A stretch of 64,000 nucleotides of DNA from Phascolarctos cinereus (GCF_002099425.1 NW_018344068.1:1842001-1906000), one strand, 5' to 3'; counted from the first letter of the stretch, positions 46,931-59,345 are shown. The notes: a model not told the origin generated them from the sequence alone. Program-made: numbers and translations.

Positions 46931-47549
46931 TCATTCAGTGTCATCAGGGGGTGGCAGGTGGGGGAAGGGAGACTTCCTCAGCCAGCACAGGGCTTGATTG
47001 AATCTAAGGCATTGACAAATGCAGTGGCAGAGGAGTGTCAGGATTGGTGGAGCCAGAGGAGGTGATCTTTCTTATTGGAAATCAGCAATGGGAGTTTCCT
47101 CGTGGGGATTGAGGGCTAGTCTTGTTGGCATCAGGGTGCTTGGTGCTAAGCTATACAGGGCTATTCCTCCCATCATGGTCCCAAGTCTCCCCAGGGTTTC
47201 ACCACCACTTGGACCATCACCTGAAGATGGTATCTAGGCTGCCATCAAGATGGAGTCCTTGCCTGATGCCTGCAGAGCCGGCTCCCTGTACGGCCTTTCT
47301 TACCCACCTTTCCTGGGAACAGCTAGGTTATCCCAAGGCCTAGGTCAGAATTTTCTGACTTCACATCTCATTTACATGAGGAAAGGAGTCCTTTCCTTGG
47401 CCTGAGCTTACACCCTCAATCTCACCCTGATCCAAGCTCCCTGGTGCCCAGCTAAATTCTTCATGTCCTCCTCCCCACCGCATGCCAAGTGAGGGGCTCC
47501 TGAGAGATTTCCCCATTACTAATTTCCCTGAGCTGGGAAGGAAGAGCTC
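46931..47549. other. Intergenic, nothing recognised
   Basis: Unique sequence without a supported gene. Confidence 0.4.
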
Positions 47550-48050
47550 TGGGTTCTAGACCTCACCTTTGTTCCCAACTTGCTTCCTTTGGGGGAAGTC
47601 CTTCTTTGGGACTTAGTTTCCTTCTAGCTAAAATGAGGGAGTTGAACTAAGTAATCTCAAAATCATTGCAGCTCTGATTGTGTCTGTGGCTCCCTTCACA
47701 TCTTTCCGCCATCTTTAGGTTGGGCTACCAAAAGCCAAAGACAGTTGAAGAGGGTGGAGGATGTTGGTGGTATTAAAGAACTATTCATCTGTTTAGATTT
47801 TCCCAGTTCATACCTGCAAGTTCCAAACACCTAGAAGGCAGAATGGTATAATGGCTAAAGCACTGAATTTAGAATCACAAAGAGCTCGGTTCAAATCCTG
47901 CCTCAGACATTTGCTAGTTGTATGACCCTGGGCGAATCACTTAATTTCTCTGTGCCTCATTTTCCTTACCTTTAAAATGAGGGGGATGGATGGATTCAAT
48001 GGTCTCTAAGATCCCTTCCAGCTTTAAATCAAAGATCCTATGACCACATC
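47550..48050 (+). mobile_element. Two MIR/THER1-type SINEs
   Basis: First at about 47550-47690 (gaactaagtaatctcaaaat), second at about 47845-48050 (agagctcggttcaaatcctg, gacattt-gctagttgtatgac). Confidence 0.75.
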
Positions 48051-48714
48051 CCTGAAATTGTCAGTCTCGTTGGGGGAAATCAGCCAGGCTGCAGAAAAGG
48101 CCTCTTCTCTTTGGTCCCATCTCCCAGGCTCTCCAGTTTAGCTCCCCCCACCCTAAGTTAGAACATGAGGGGCTTGGAGCATTTGCTTCCCAGTTGAGCT
48201 CTCCCCCAAGTACTCCCCTCCTCCCTCTACCTTCCCAGCCTCCTGAACCTAAGTCCCATCCTACTGGAAAAAACAGCTGCCAATCATTGACTCGGCATCA
48301 CCCGCCCCCCCACTCCTTGTAACCCTTCACTGTGAATCCCCATCTTCAAGATGGGTATGGAAGAAGAGGGGAGAGGAAAACTGACTGGAGAGAAGAAAAG
48401 CAGAAGGCTGGTGAGGGAGAAATATTGGACCCAGTGCTAAGGTTGCCTCCACAGAAGCATTCTTCAGGCCCCTCAGACCCACAGATCCTCCCCCTTTCCT
48501 CTCCCCAAACATACCCTGAAACCCTGCAACATTTATGGGGTTTATTATGAAGTCCTCAGTTACCCCTCCTTCTGCCTAGTCCCTTCTTTATCTCTTCTGC
48601 CCCTTTCCTTCCCAAAGCAACATGTGCAGAAAGGGTCTGACATGTTGTGTCTGTGTCCATACATCTAAAGAGTTTGCTTGTGTGTGCACTGTACCATGTA
48701 CACCATAAAGCAGG
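48051..48714. other. Intergenic, nothing recognised
   Basis: C-rich unique sequence without a supported gene. Confidence 0.4.
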
Positions 48715-48885
48715 AAGGGGGTCCTAGAAAGCATTCAGTCCAACCCCTTTCTTTTACAGAGGAGATAACCAAGGTCCAGAGAGGGAAGTAGACCAACCAG
48801 AAATCACACAGCAATTTCAATTCAATTCAACACACTTTTTAATTCAAGTGCTTTCTATGTATGAGGCATTGGAGTTACTAACAGA
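48715..48885 (-). mobile_element. MIR3-type fragment followed by L2 3' end
   Basis: tcttttacagaggagataac, then tgctttctatgtatgaggca. Confidence 0.6.
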
Positions 48886-49423
48886 ACCAGGCCAGGAACC
48901 CTGGTCTCTTTGACTCCCAGCCCAGGGTTTTGTTCCATGACACCACATCCAACGTGCAGGCTGTTCAGGTATGGGAGGAAGAGTGTAAATGTACAGTGAC
49001 ATCTGAGTGCTTCTCCGTGAAGCATGCTTTGGGTTAGCAGTGGGTCAGTGTTTTGATTCCGGGTACATGTCAGTATTTGTGTTAAGGTGTACATATCACG
49101 GTCTCTTTCACCTACCATGGGGATGTGTGTGCCTGTATACCTATTTCCTTGAGGGCGTGTATGTATATATGTGAGTGTGGTGGTTGCCAGGCTAGCAGAG
49201 TACCAAATGAGCTGCTCTGCAGCTGATGCTCTCTGTCCTGAGGACTTCCTAGAGAAAGGGGGAGCCCCCAGCCCAAACAAGGGTTTGAGCCATTGCTAGA
49301 GGTAGAGGGGCCAGTGGGCTTCTTCTTACAGACCCCACTGGCTCCAGGGTATCATGAAATTCCTGCTACCTCTCTCCCCTAGTTCACTATGCTGTCCACC
49401 TCAAATACCTCTTCTCTCCTCAG

Positions 49424-49600
49424 GGGCAACTAAAGAAAGATGGCAGTCTGACTCAGCCAGAAGCCCAACTCCACTTTATGTGGGGAGTGAGCCTCCCTCC
49501 CTCTTAGGTAGCTTTCTGCTCAGATATCCATCCACGCTCACCTTCAGACAGACTACAGCCCCTGCAGTCTCAGGCTAGAGGCCAGGATCCCCCCTCCCAG
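49424..49600 (+). other. Candidate non-coding internal exon
   Basis: A 177 bp segment bounded by a strong acceptor (cttctctcctcag, ending 49423) and a consensus donor (CCCAG|GTAGGT, exon end 49600), on the same strand as the promoter candidates at 45 kb and as PRR35. Reading frames inside look non-coding. Support is splice-site quality only. Confidence 0.2.
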
Positions 49601-49969
49601 GTAGGTTCCCTGTCTTTCTTCCCTCCTCCAAGAATAGGGCATAGGCCCCCTCCCCTATTCAAGCCAGGGCTTGGGGGCGGGGGAGGATCAGGATGGGGAG
49701 GGAGAGGCGGCTGAGGGGGCAGGAGGCATCAGGGCAGGCACAGCTGTGCCGCTGTGAGTTCCACTTGATAGATGGTCTCTGTGCAGCCGCAGCCGTCGCC
49801 CCGACCCACATGAACATTTTTCATCCTCATCCCTCCTCGGGGGAGCCTGTCTGTTCTGAGAGAAGCTCACAGAACCCAAACACAGACTCCCAGGACAAGC
49901 TGAGAATTGCAGGCTAGGTCCCGAGATTCGTCGAGGGAGTGGCTGAATGCCATTCGGAGCGACAGTAAG

Positions 49970-50510
49970 AGCACTGACCCCCCATCCCCTCTCACTGAGC
50001 CCCTATAGCCTTCACTGAGGCCCCATCCTGTCTCATCTGTCACTGAGCCCTCAATCCCTCCTCGAGTCCCTGGTCCCCTCAGGGAGCTTCCTTCTCCCTC
50101 ACTGAACCATTGTACTTTCACTAAACCCCAGTCTCTTCAGAGAAGCTTTGCTAACTCTCCAACCCCTCTCTGAAACCTCCATTTTCCCACTGAGTCCCTA
50201 TTCTCTTTTTGAGTCCCCCGATCTCCTTATTAAGCCCTGGTTCTTTCTCTGAGCCCCCATTCCCTTTTGAACCGCCATTGCCTTCTTTGAGGCCTCATCC
50301 GCTGATTGAACTTTCATTCCCTTCCCTGATCTCCATCCCCTTACTGATTGTTCATCTCTCTGATCTGCACCCCCCATTCCCTTCCCTGAGTTCCTATTCT
50401 TTTACTGATCCTGGCTCTCTCTCAGAGCTCCACATCCTCCAAGTTCCTGTCTGAAGCTCTATCCCCTTATTGACACTCCTCCCAGTCTCCCCCACTGAAC
50501 CCACCTCTTT
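49970..50510 (+). repeat. Decayed pyrimidine-rich minisatellite
   Basis: Some twenty degenerate units of about 22-26 bp around ctgagcccccattccctt. Confidence 0.6.
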
Positions 50511-51043
50511 GACTGGGACATTTTTTACTGTTTTAAGTAAATCAAATCCTGCACATAATTCAAATCAAGTATATATATGCCCACCAACATCACCACTCAG
50601 CCCACCGATGACCAGATTAGGAGTGCCCTCAGTTGGGCTCTCCCACCTGAGACAGACCCAGAGTCCTATGGGGCCAAGAAGGTGCATGGGCAGAGCTCCT
50701 CAGGGAGAAATTTTCCCAGTTACTGCAGCCTCTGTCCCACTTGGCTATCCCTTTAACGAGCACCCAATCAGTTTGAAGGATCTAAATGAGAGCAGAGGTA
50801 ATAGTCCTGGGTAGCTCCTGGTGGCTGTGGGTTTGAAGTGTCCAGGGACTGACTGGGAACTGACAGGGCCGCCCAGGTCTCGCTGGCTCCCTGGGCCAGA
50901 GCCCTGTCCTTGGTTCTCCCTTTCCCCCAAAAAAAAAAACCTTCCCACAGGGCTTCAAGCTGGGGAAAGGACTCTGGCCTTCCCTTCTTCCAGTTTCCCA
51001 ATTGGTGTGGGGTCTGAGACTGTTACCTACTAAGGCCGGACCC

Positions 51044-51045
<2 letters not shown>
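50511..51045. other. Intergenic, nothing recognised
   Basis: Unique sequence; an A-run at about 50928-50939. Confidence 0.4.

Positions 51046-51047
<2 letters not shown>

Positions 51048-51077
<30 letters not shown>
51048..51077. repeat. (CA)n microsatellite
   Basis: About 15 units. Confidence 0.97.
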
Positions 51078-51079
<2 letters not shown>

Positions 51080-51589
51080 AGCAGGAGAAGGTCTGAAAAG
51101 AAAGGGAAATGTATATGTGACTTTGCATGTGTATGCTACATCCATGCCCCATGCATGTGAATAACAAATCTCCAGCTACATGCATGCCCCAGTAAGAATT
51201 GTTTTGCATTATCCATTGTTTTGGACTATTTAGGCCTCTGTTCTGTTTTGGGGGGGAGTTATTGTGTTTGTGATTGTTATGTAACATTAAGACCCTACAT
51301 TGTAAGAGGTTCTGTATGATGCCAATTTTCCAGTAATCCACTAGCACATAACATACAACACACAGTCACATGAGCATACATAGCTGTCCGTACACAGCAG
51401 ACACCCACAACCCCATGCATACATATAGGCAGAAGCACTCAGAGCAACCCTCATACAGCCAGGCTGAGGTGGGGACAGTAGGAAACAGAGAGGACAGAAC
51501 CTCTTGGTAGACAAAGCGGCTCAGATTCCTGGACTCTTCCTTCTCCTCCCCTTTCCATCCATCTCCCCCCCATCATGTCAGCTCCCCCT

Positions 51590-51850
51590 AGCTCTGAGCT
51601 GACCCTACTCAGGGACACAGGAGCCCCGCCCCCCCATCCCTGATCCCAGATGGAGCCCTGCTGCACAGGTGGCTGCTCCCACGGTGGCAGATTGGGGGCG
51701 AGGCCAGCCGCAGGGAGGCTAGGAGAGGAGAAGGGAGGAGCAGGGACCTTGGACTCAGCTCAGCCCCAAGATTCCATGCCCCACTCCCAACCAGCACTCA
51801 GCTGGACCAGGCCCAGGGACACACCACGCTGACCTGGACAGCATTATCCC
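51590..51850. other. GC-rich unique block
   Basis: Contains GCCCCGCCCCCCC (GC-box like) and an E-box CACAGGTGGC; no gene recognised. Confidence 0.25.
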
Positions 51851-51904
51851 CACAACTGAACAAGTGATGGAACATGGGCACCCCAGTCTGCAGGCATTTC
51901 TTTC

Positions 51905-52430
51905 AAACCGCAGCCCTCACCGGCAATCTCCCCCTTCCTCCTTTTTTCTCCTCAGCCCCTCCTCCCATTTCCAGATCTTCTCCACAATTCCACTTTCTTC
52001 CCTGACTCCCTCTTCCTCTTCTCTCAGTCCCTAACTGCCTTTTTCTGTGTCCTGAGCCTCCTCTCCCACCCCTAACCATTTTTTCCCGGTCTCTGACCCT
52101 TTCTTTCTCTTTTACGCCCAGATCTCTCGCTTTCGCTGATCCTTTCTTGTTCCTCTGCCATGCCTGATCCCTTTCTTATTCCCAATCCTTTCCCATTCCT
52201 CATTCCCCTTCCCATTCTTTGACCTACTGTCCCTCCTACTCCATTCCCTAACAGTATCTCCCAGGATCCTCCCCCAATCCTTGGTCCCATCTCCCATTCC
52301 TTGGCCCCTCTTCTGTTCCCTTCTCCTCCACCCCTCCTCTCAACTCCTGCCTCAGCCTCCTTTGCTCCCCCTCTCTGCTTCTTCTGAGCCATCTCTGTTT
52401 CCTTCACCTCTCCCCAGCTCCACTGAATGA
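51905..52430 (+). repeat. C/T-rich decayed tandem array
   Basis: Degenerate units of cctgatcccttt/cctcattccc type over about 500 bp. Confidence 0.55.
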
Positions 52431-52624
52431 CTCATCCAGCACCTGAGGACTGAATGGGAAGAAAACCACATAGAAAAGATACACATATCCACACAGGAAT
52501 AGGCACATATGTAGATGTGAGCAAAAAATATCTACAATAACACACATTCAGCGCACTGAGATATAGCATACATAGCAAGAACATGGGAAAGTGTCAGGAA
52601 CTTTGGGGCCCAAGCCCCTAATTT

Positions 52625-52745
52625 GAGAGATAGTCATAGATTTAAAACTGAAAGAGAAAGTAGAAGACATACATTTCAACCCCTTCATTTTATAAATGAG
52701 AGAATTGAGACTTTCCCAATTTTAGAAGGTACTAGAGGGATGGAG
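52625..52745 (-). mobile_element. MIR3-type SINE fragment
   Basis: ccccttcattttataaatga and gagaattgagac. Confidence 0.55.
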
Positions 52746-53888
52746 GAGAAGACTACCAGGAGTCCAATTCTCCCCCTAAGACCAAAAGGTACTGCCTTTA
52801 TACAGTGGTTCTTAGCTCCCCAACAGGGGCCAATAATTCATTTTTTTGGACAAAGGGGTCTGTTCTCCATTGTCTAGAGTTGGGAATGGGGTGGCTAGGG
52901 TTCCCCTGCTCCCAAAAGGGCAGGATGTCTTGTCCACACCACTTTCCTTCTCTGGTCCTCTGGCCTGTGCCCTGAGGCTAAGACAGGGAGCTGAAAGAGT
53001 CCAGAGCCTTCTGCTATTAGCTACTGCCTCCTCCTGGGAAACAACCCAGATGAGGAATTAGTGGCTTTCTTCTTAAGAACTCAAAGCACTTTCTCAGTTT
53101 AGTCTCCTGAGTGTTTTTATCTGTATTCTCCAAATGGGAAAACTGGGGTCCAGAATAGGGATTGTAACTTGGATCTCCCAACCCTTAGACCCAGACTCTT
53201 TTCCCCAGAAGCAACCCTAGCTCTATTTCATACCTACAAGATGATTGAGTGTCTCTGCTCAGTGGGTCTCAGGAGGAAAATGTCTATACTTGCTCTGGAG
53301 TACTGGGGGGCAGTGGCAAGGGAGGAGAGGTTCCTAGGGCTTTCACCAAATCCAGACAAGAGCAGTTTCTTCTGTCAGGGACAGATGTTTACTCCAGTGC
53401 AGGCCAGTCTTTCTGTTTTCTTGCTGGAAGCCCCAGATTGGGGTGGTTGAGGCAGGTAAGGACGTTTTCCTTTTGGGCCCACTTCGTCCCCTGAGGCCAC
53501 TGGCTGAGTGGAGAGAATTTTAAAGGGGGAGAGGGAGCAGCTCCATTTGGGCGATAAGGATGTAAGTATTAATTAGTCAAGCCAGGAAGGGTTGAAGTAT
53601 TGCAGGGGACCCAATTTTCACACCCCTCCAGCCACCAACAACATCCCCTTGGACACCTCAACCCCCATAGCAAGAGAGGCATGAGGTAGAAGACCCCATA
53701 AGAACATCCCCCACCCCACCTCGGCTCCTAGAGGCACATAGAGACACCAGCACATACATGCATGCATAGGCTTCACGACCCAGTCCCCTTCCTAAGGAGA
53801 GCCACAGGAGAAGATGACAGGTGTAGAAGGCTGCCCTCCTCCGTCACACTTATAGGCATTAATACACATGTATGCAGTGCACACACAT
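52746..53888. other. Intergenic, upstream of the 54 kb CpG block
   Basis: No supported gene; a worn MIR piece at about 53095-53170. Confidence 0.4.
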
Positions 53889-53889
53889 G

Positions 53890-53890
<1 letters not shown>

Positions 53891-53964
<74 letters not shown>
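53891..53964. repeat. (CA)n microsatellite, about 37 units
   Basis: Uninterrupted run that ends about 30 bp before the CpG-rich block begins. Confidence 0.97.
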
Positions 53965-53967
<3 letters not shown>

Positions 53968-53989
53968 CAGCCTCTCACTAAGCACATTC

Positions 53990-54540
53990 TGCTCCGCCCC
54001 AGCTGGTTTTGCTCGGAGCCTGCTCCGTCTGTGCCCGTTCTGGGACTGAACCGCTTTTGGCAAGCGGAGCTTCTGTCTCCCCGGTCTTACCCCCCCTCCC
54101 TTCTCCTCCCCAAACTCAGCCCTTCGAGGGACGCTGCAAATCAGAAAGCCGCCCCCGGGGCAAATCGGTACAAATGAGAGAGCGCCAGCCAGCCAGCGAG
54201 AGAGCGAGCGAGCCAAGAGGAGAGCGGGCGGGCGGGCGAGCGGGCGCGGGAAGGGGGGCGCGGGGCTGCAGCTCCAGCCTCTGTTCTTGAGTTTGATGTG
54301 TCCCTGCTCGGCGGCTGGCCGGCCCTCCAGGCGGGGGCCGCAGGGAGGGGGGGAGCGCTGCCCTGGGCGCCAGGCTGCCGGGGGCTCCCGGGAGGCCCCC
54401 GGGGCACTGGGAGGGCGCTGAGGTCAAGAGGGGGGTCCCCAGGGTTCCCCTCGCCCCGCGCCCCCATCTCCAGGGTCCCAGCGCAGAAGGTGGGCTCCAG
54501 CAGGCGGTTCCGGGGAACGTGAGTCCTGAAATTTTTATTG
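53990..54540 (+). promoter_or_regulatory. CpG-island promoter candidate, probable PRR35 first exon
   Basis: Strongly GC- and CpG-rich block in an otherwise AT-balanced, CpG-poor region, with repeated GAGCGAGCGAGC and GGGCGGGCGGGC stretches typical of 5' UTR CpG islands. It lies about 5 kb upstream of the first coding exon. Possible + strand donors occur at about 54489 (CAGAAG|GTGGGC) and at 54518 (GGGAAC|GTGAGT). No TATA box is evident. Assignment to PRR35 is inferred from distance and orientation only. Confidence 0.6.
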
Positions 54541-55545
54541 TTTCTAGAGGCGCTAAGTTAAAAGGATCCAGGCGAGGGGAGGAAGCTTTGATTTTTCTCT
54601 CTCTGGGTCCTGGCCCAGGTGGACTAAAAAACTGAGGGAAAGTTAGGAGGAGGAAACCGCTCCACTAGCTGGTTGTCCAGGGTTGGAAGGCGACGAGGAG
54701 AGCGCTGCCCCCAGCTCGGACCACCCCCTTCTTTCTAAGATGCCCTCTCCCTGGAGAGAAAAGCAGTCCTATGGAGAGACGGGAGAAGAAGGGGGTTCGG
54801 GGGGAGGGGCCGGTCATGGGCCTTTACTTCCCTTCTCTCATTCCTCCGCATGAAGTCTCTGGAGTAGCGGGCTCCTGGCACATGCTCCGGGCAGTGGGAG
54901 CTCTGCGGGAGAACCCCCGAGTACCCAGCGGAGTTGAGCATTGCTTCCGTTGCCCCAGTCCCCGGTGCACCCCAGGCGGGCAGCTTTTTTCGGGGAGCCT
55001 GTGGCGGGATGGCAGCACTTGGGGATGGGAGAGGGTCAGATGGGGTCTTTCTGCTCGGTTTTATGCCCTGGCATTGTGTCCAATTGTTTTAGTTGGCTAT
55101 TTGCTCATTCAGTTCTGTGTCTCCAGCCAAAAAAAAAAAAGATATTAGCAAGGAGTGGGAAGAGATGAGGAGGGTGCCTTGCTGGGTGAGTTGGATTGAT
55201 CTGATGATAAAAGGGCACATCGCCCTGTTGGATGACACGCTTCCCCAGTTCATCCCAGACCCACCAGTCTTGAGGCCTGTGGGGTGGGAGGCTGTCTGGG
55301 AAAAGGGCAGCTCTTGGAGTTGGGTAGCTGGTAACCAGCGTGGGATAAAACCTAGTTAGCAGGAGTGCCCTCCTTTTCCTCACCAAAGACACTTGGTGGG
55401 AGCAGTACCAAGCTGAGAATTTTTCCCCTGCCCACTTCTCTCTAGTGCCTAGCATGCTTTTACCCCTTCGGGAAAAAAAAAAAACAAACCAAAAACCTAG
55501 ATCCATGATAGTGTAGGGAACTATCTGGGAGGACTTCCTTTTGCC
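54541..55545. other. Probable first intron of PRR35 or downstream promoter flank
   Basis: GC-moderate unique sequence without a convincing reading frame or exon. Confidence 0.35.
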
Positions 55546-55554
55546 AAAGCTTTA

Positions 55555-56280
55555 TTACAATTTCTATAGTCTTAGAGTTGCCTATAGTAAAGTGACTTGC
55601 CCAGAGTCACACAGTGTGTTTCAAAGATAGGATTTAAACCCAGCTTACAATCCACTATGCGATGCTGACTTTAGGTGCTTAATACATGTTTATTGAACTG
55701 GGAAGACAGTGGAAGGAACACTGCAGGGATGGAGTCACAGAAGTTCAGAACAGGGACTCTAATTTGAGTCTCTCCAATACCTAGAGCCCAGTTCTTTCCA
55801 TGGCTCCAGAAGCGACCAGAATGATGGCATTCTACATCCAGGAGCTCCTCTGCTCAACCAGTCCCCATTCTGTCCTAAAGTTTGAATCCTGACCCTGCCT
55901 CTTACCTCTATGACCTTGGACAAGTCCCCTAAATTCTCTTGCCCTTAAATCCCTCAGGTAAAATGAAGGGACAGGACTAGGTGACCTATAAGGCCCCTGT
56001 AAGATCCTATGGACTGAACTACCAAGCAAGGAACAACTTGGGCTTCACCTTGCACAAAAGCAAGGACTGAGCAAGATAATTCCCAGACCTCAGAGGGGCA
56101 GAAAGAGCACAAGTTCAGAAGACCTAGGCTAGAATGTCAGCTCTGCTATTCACTCCCATTTCGACCCTAGGAAATCACTTCTTCCTGGGCCTCAGTTAAA
56201 TGTTAAATGAGGAGACTAGATGGTTTCTAAAGTCTTCCATGGCTCTGTGTCTATGGATTATGATCTTCCTTCCAGCTTCC
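55555..56280. mobile_element. Cluster of MIR-type SINEs
   Basis: Antisense at about 55560-55665 (gtgacttgcccagagtcaca), sense at about 55865-56020 (tatgaccttggacaagtccc) and sense at about 56095-56280 (ttcctgggcctcagttaaat). Confidence 0.7.
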
Positions 56281-56304
56281 CCCACCATGACTCTTTGAGT
56301 CCTG

Positions 56305-56470
56305 AAAGTAGTAAATGTTTAACAACCAGCTCTCTGGGGGTGGGGTGGAGGGAACTGTATGTACAACATACTTTGAAGTTTAATCTGCAACGTTAACATT
56401 TCCTCTGTCACTTTCTTAAGTTCAGACAATCAGCAAAACAGTAGATCAAGCCTTGATTTGTAGAGGCAGA
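56305..56470 (+). mobile_element. Unclassified dispersed repeat, copy 3
   Basis: aaatgtttaacaaccagctc, gttaacatttcctctgtcac and gatcaagccttgat are shared with copies 1 and 2. Confidence 0.6.
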
Positions 56471-56929
56471 AGGAGCTGGATCCAGCTGACCCCCAATGCT
56501 TCTCTCAGCACTATAGGAGGGTCAGTCTGTCCCTGCATGCCATGGTCCCTGACAGAGTGATAAAGGTTAAGGGTCCAACCCTGTCCTATCAATCTCCTCT
56601 ATTCTATTATCTCTGCTACAACCTCTTTCCACATTTCAGGCACTCAGCATTATTTAGGGTTTCATTTTCCTTGAGGTAGCTTTCACAAGTAGCCTCAGTA
56701 GTTACTAACATGGAAGTCCTGGAAGGATGGACCTCCCCACTGTCCCTTCATATAAAAGGGACTCAGTTTTCCCATCTGGATAATGGGAAGTATACAGTGA
56801 CACATTTTCTTTCTCTTTCTCTGGCAACTACACTCTACTCCCCTGCGCTGCAGAAGACTGTGGGATAGAAAAGAATCAGAGTTGTGACCCAGGGTGCCCT
56901 GCCCCTGGGGTAGGACATCCCAACCAAGG

Positions 56930-57055
56930 AATATACATACACATATATGCATACATATACATGTGTGTAATTATATATATATATATAACATATATTGATA
57001 TGTACTTTACATATGTATATATGTGTATGTACACATATTTGTATACATACACAAA
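56930..57055. repeat. TA/TG/CA-rich simple repeat
   Basis: Contains an (AT)n core at about 56973-56986. Confidence 0.9.
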
Positions 57056-57169
57056 AGACCTTCCTAGTCACCCACTCTGGGCCAAAACTCTGATTCTGTT
57101 CTATCCTATGGCCTTCTGGGGTATAAGGCAGTAGAATGTAGCTGGCAGGAGAGGGAAAAATAACATGTG

Positions 57170-57250
57170 CCACTGTAACCTTCCCATTATCCAGATGGGA
57201 AAACTGAGGCTCCATATTTAGATAGGCTTGTCCAAAGTCACCTAGGCTTC
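57170..57250 (-). mobile_element. MIR fragment
   Basis: ccagatgggaaaactgaggc and tgtccaaagtcacctag. Confidence 0.6.
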
Positions 57251-57659
57251 CCATAATCTTCCCAACCAGATACCCAGGCTGCTTGACAACTCGAGTTCTT
57301 CCCCTGCCTGGTGGGGCTGAACCCAAGCCACAGCCAATGGGAGCAAACTCTCAAATGTGGGGATGAGGTTAGACAAGCTCCCCAGGGGATTGGATAAACC
57401 TATGCTTAAAGCCATACTGGATTTTCCCTCCCCAGAGGCACAAATGTCTCTCAGAAGCAACTATAATAACCTTGGGGGAAGGAGACCAGAGGTAGGGCAG
57501 GTGAGAACTGGAGTCTAAAGTAGCCTCTATCTGGGGCAGGGGGGAAAGAAGGAGGGAACAAAATCAGCTATAAAGGCAGGGAACATTCACATGACAAATT
57601 TGCCTTGGGAGTGTCATATATAATTTTAAGTCTGTCAATGACTGCTTTCTATGTGAGAT

Positions 57660-58050
57660 GTGTTTTTGTGTTTCTTCAAACACAGATTATATGTGTATGT
57701 TTATGAGTGTGGCTGCCTCCATATGTGTTTTTAAGTGTCTCAGTGAGTATGCTTATATGTGTATGCATGTGTCTGTGAGTATGTCTCTGGGAGCATATAG
57801 TGAATGTGTATGAGTCTCCAAGGTCTGTGTGTGTGCTCCTTTCATTCTGATAATCCTCTCTCTCTTTGTCCTGAGTCTGGATCACCACATTCCCTCTCGG
57901 AACCTACTCCATCTGTATCTCCATCTCTCATACATTCTCCCCCACCCCAGTACTTCTTTTACAGTGTCTGTCTCTTTCCTCCTTCCCTCCCCCAGCCACC
58001 TCTGTCTCTGTCTGTTTCTATTCCATTCTCCAGTTCGACTCTCCTCCATT
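57660..58050 (+). repeat. TG-rich then C/T-rich low-complexity sequence
   Basis: TG-rich to about 57835, pyrimidine-rich from about 57845. Confidence 0.7.
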
Positions 58051-58124
58051 CCTCATGAGATAGGATAGGAGGACACTGTGGGGCAGGCCAGTAGAGAAGG
58101 GGAGGAAATTACTTGTGTCTGGCC

Positions 58125-58540
58125 ACCCTCACTGTCAGGATCCCTCCGAGGAACTGGAGATGTTTAGCCTGGAGAAGAGAAGAGTTAGCAGGGACATGAT
58201 AGCTGTCTTCAAGTATTTGAAGAGCTGTCATTAAAGGAGGGATTGGGTTTGTGCTGCTTGGCCCCAGAGGGCTGAACTAGAAGCAATGGGTGGAAGATAC
58301 AGGGAGGCGGATTTCAGCTCAGCATAATGATGAATTCTCTAACAATCTAAGCTGTCTAACAATAGATGAGCTGTTTCATTAGGTAGTGAGCTCTCTGCCA
58401 CTAGAGGTGTTCAATCAGGAAAGTGAAGATCCCTTTTGAGGGATGTTATAGAGGGGATTTCTGCACAGAGGGGGAGGCTGGACAAAATCCTCTCAAAGAT
58501 CCCTTTTGGGCTTCTGTGGTTTGATGATTCCTAGGGCCTG
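58125..58540 (+). mobile_element. L3/CR1 LINE 3' end
   Basis: Near-complete CR1 3' region: ggagatgtttagcctggaga, catgatagctgtcttcaagt, ttgtgctgcttggccccaga, gttatagaggggatttctgc. Confidence 0.88.
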
Positions 58541-58744
58541 TATGTCCCGTTCCTATCACCAGGCTCAGTACAGTTCCCCTTTCCATTGTACAGATGGAGA
58601 AGCTGAGGTCCCGGCAGGTGGGAAATTCCTGGGGTGAAAATGGGAGGATCAAGGAAAGGATTGGCACTTAGAGCAAAAATGAGTAGATGTCAGATATACC
58701 AGTACAGGGAACTTTTTTGTGTTTGTGCCTCTGGGGAGCAGTAT

Positions 58745-59250
58745 AGGTAGGTTGAGGGCAGGGTACCATGCTGAGCCAAAAACAGGAGAAAAAGAGGAGA
58801 GACAGAGATACAAGAGACAGAGACAGAGAGACAGGGACAGGGAGAGGAAGAGGAGGAGAGGAGAGGAGAGAGAGAGAGAGATTAATGCAACAGAAACACA
58901 CATAGGAAGATAGAAATATGAAAAGAAATATTAGCAGAAACAGAGAAACAAAGACAGAAAAACTAAGGGGAAAAAAAAGACAGTAATGTAGACACAGAAA
59001 AACTGAGCTAGGAAGAGAGAATGGCAAAGACAAAAAGATAGAGATTAGCAGTCCCAGAGAGAGAGAAAAATGGACCGAGGCTAAAACAGACATAAACAGA
59101 AAGACAGTGACCCACAGAGACAGAGACACGGGAGAGAGAGGTAGGGACCCACTAAGACATGGAATGAGGGGAAGGGAGAGAACCTGTAGGTCTTTTATTT
59201 GGAAAGATGAGAGAAAAGGAAAGGAAAGAGAGGCACGTGATGTTGGAGTC
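58745..59250 (+). repeat. GA-rich purine tract upstream of the PRR35 coding exon
   Basis: About 500 bp dominated by gacagaga, gagaggag and agaaac words on the + strand, within the last part of the 5' intron. It ends about 100 bp before the acceptor at 59345. Confidence 0.8.
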
Positions 59251-59345
59251 CCAAGAGGCAAGACTCGGGCCCTTCTCTGGGCTGGGTGAGGTGGGAAGGA
59301 GCCTGCTGGGGCCAGCAGGGCTTGACCTCGAGCTCTCTGCCATAG

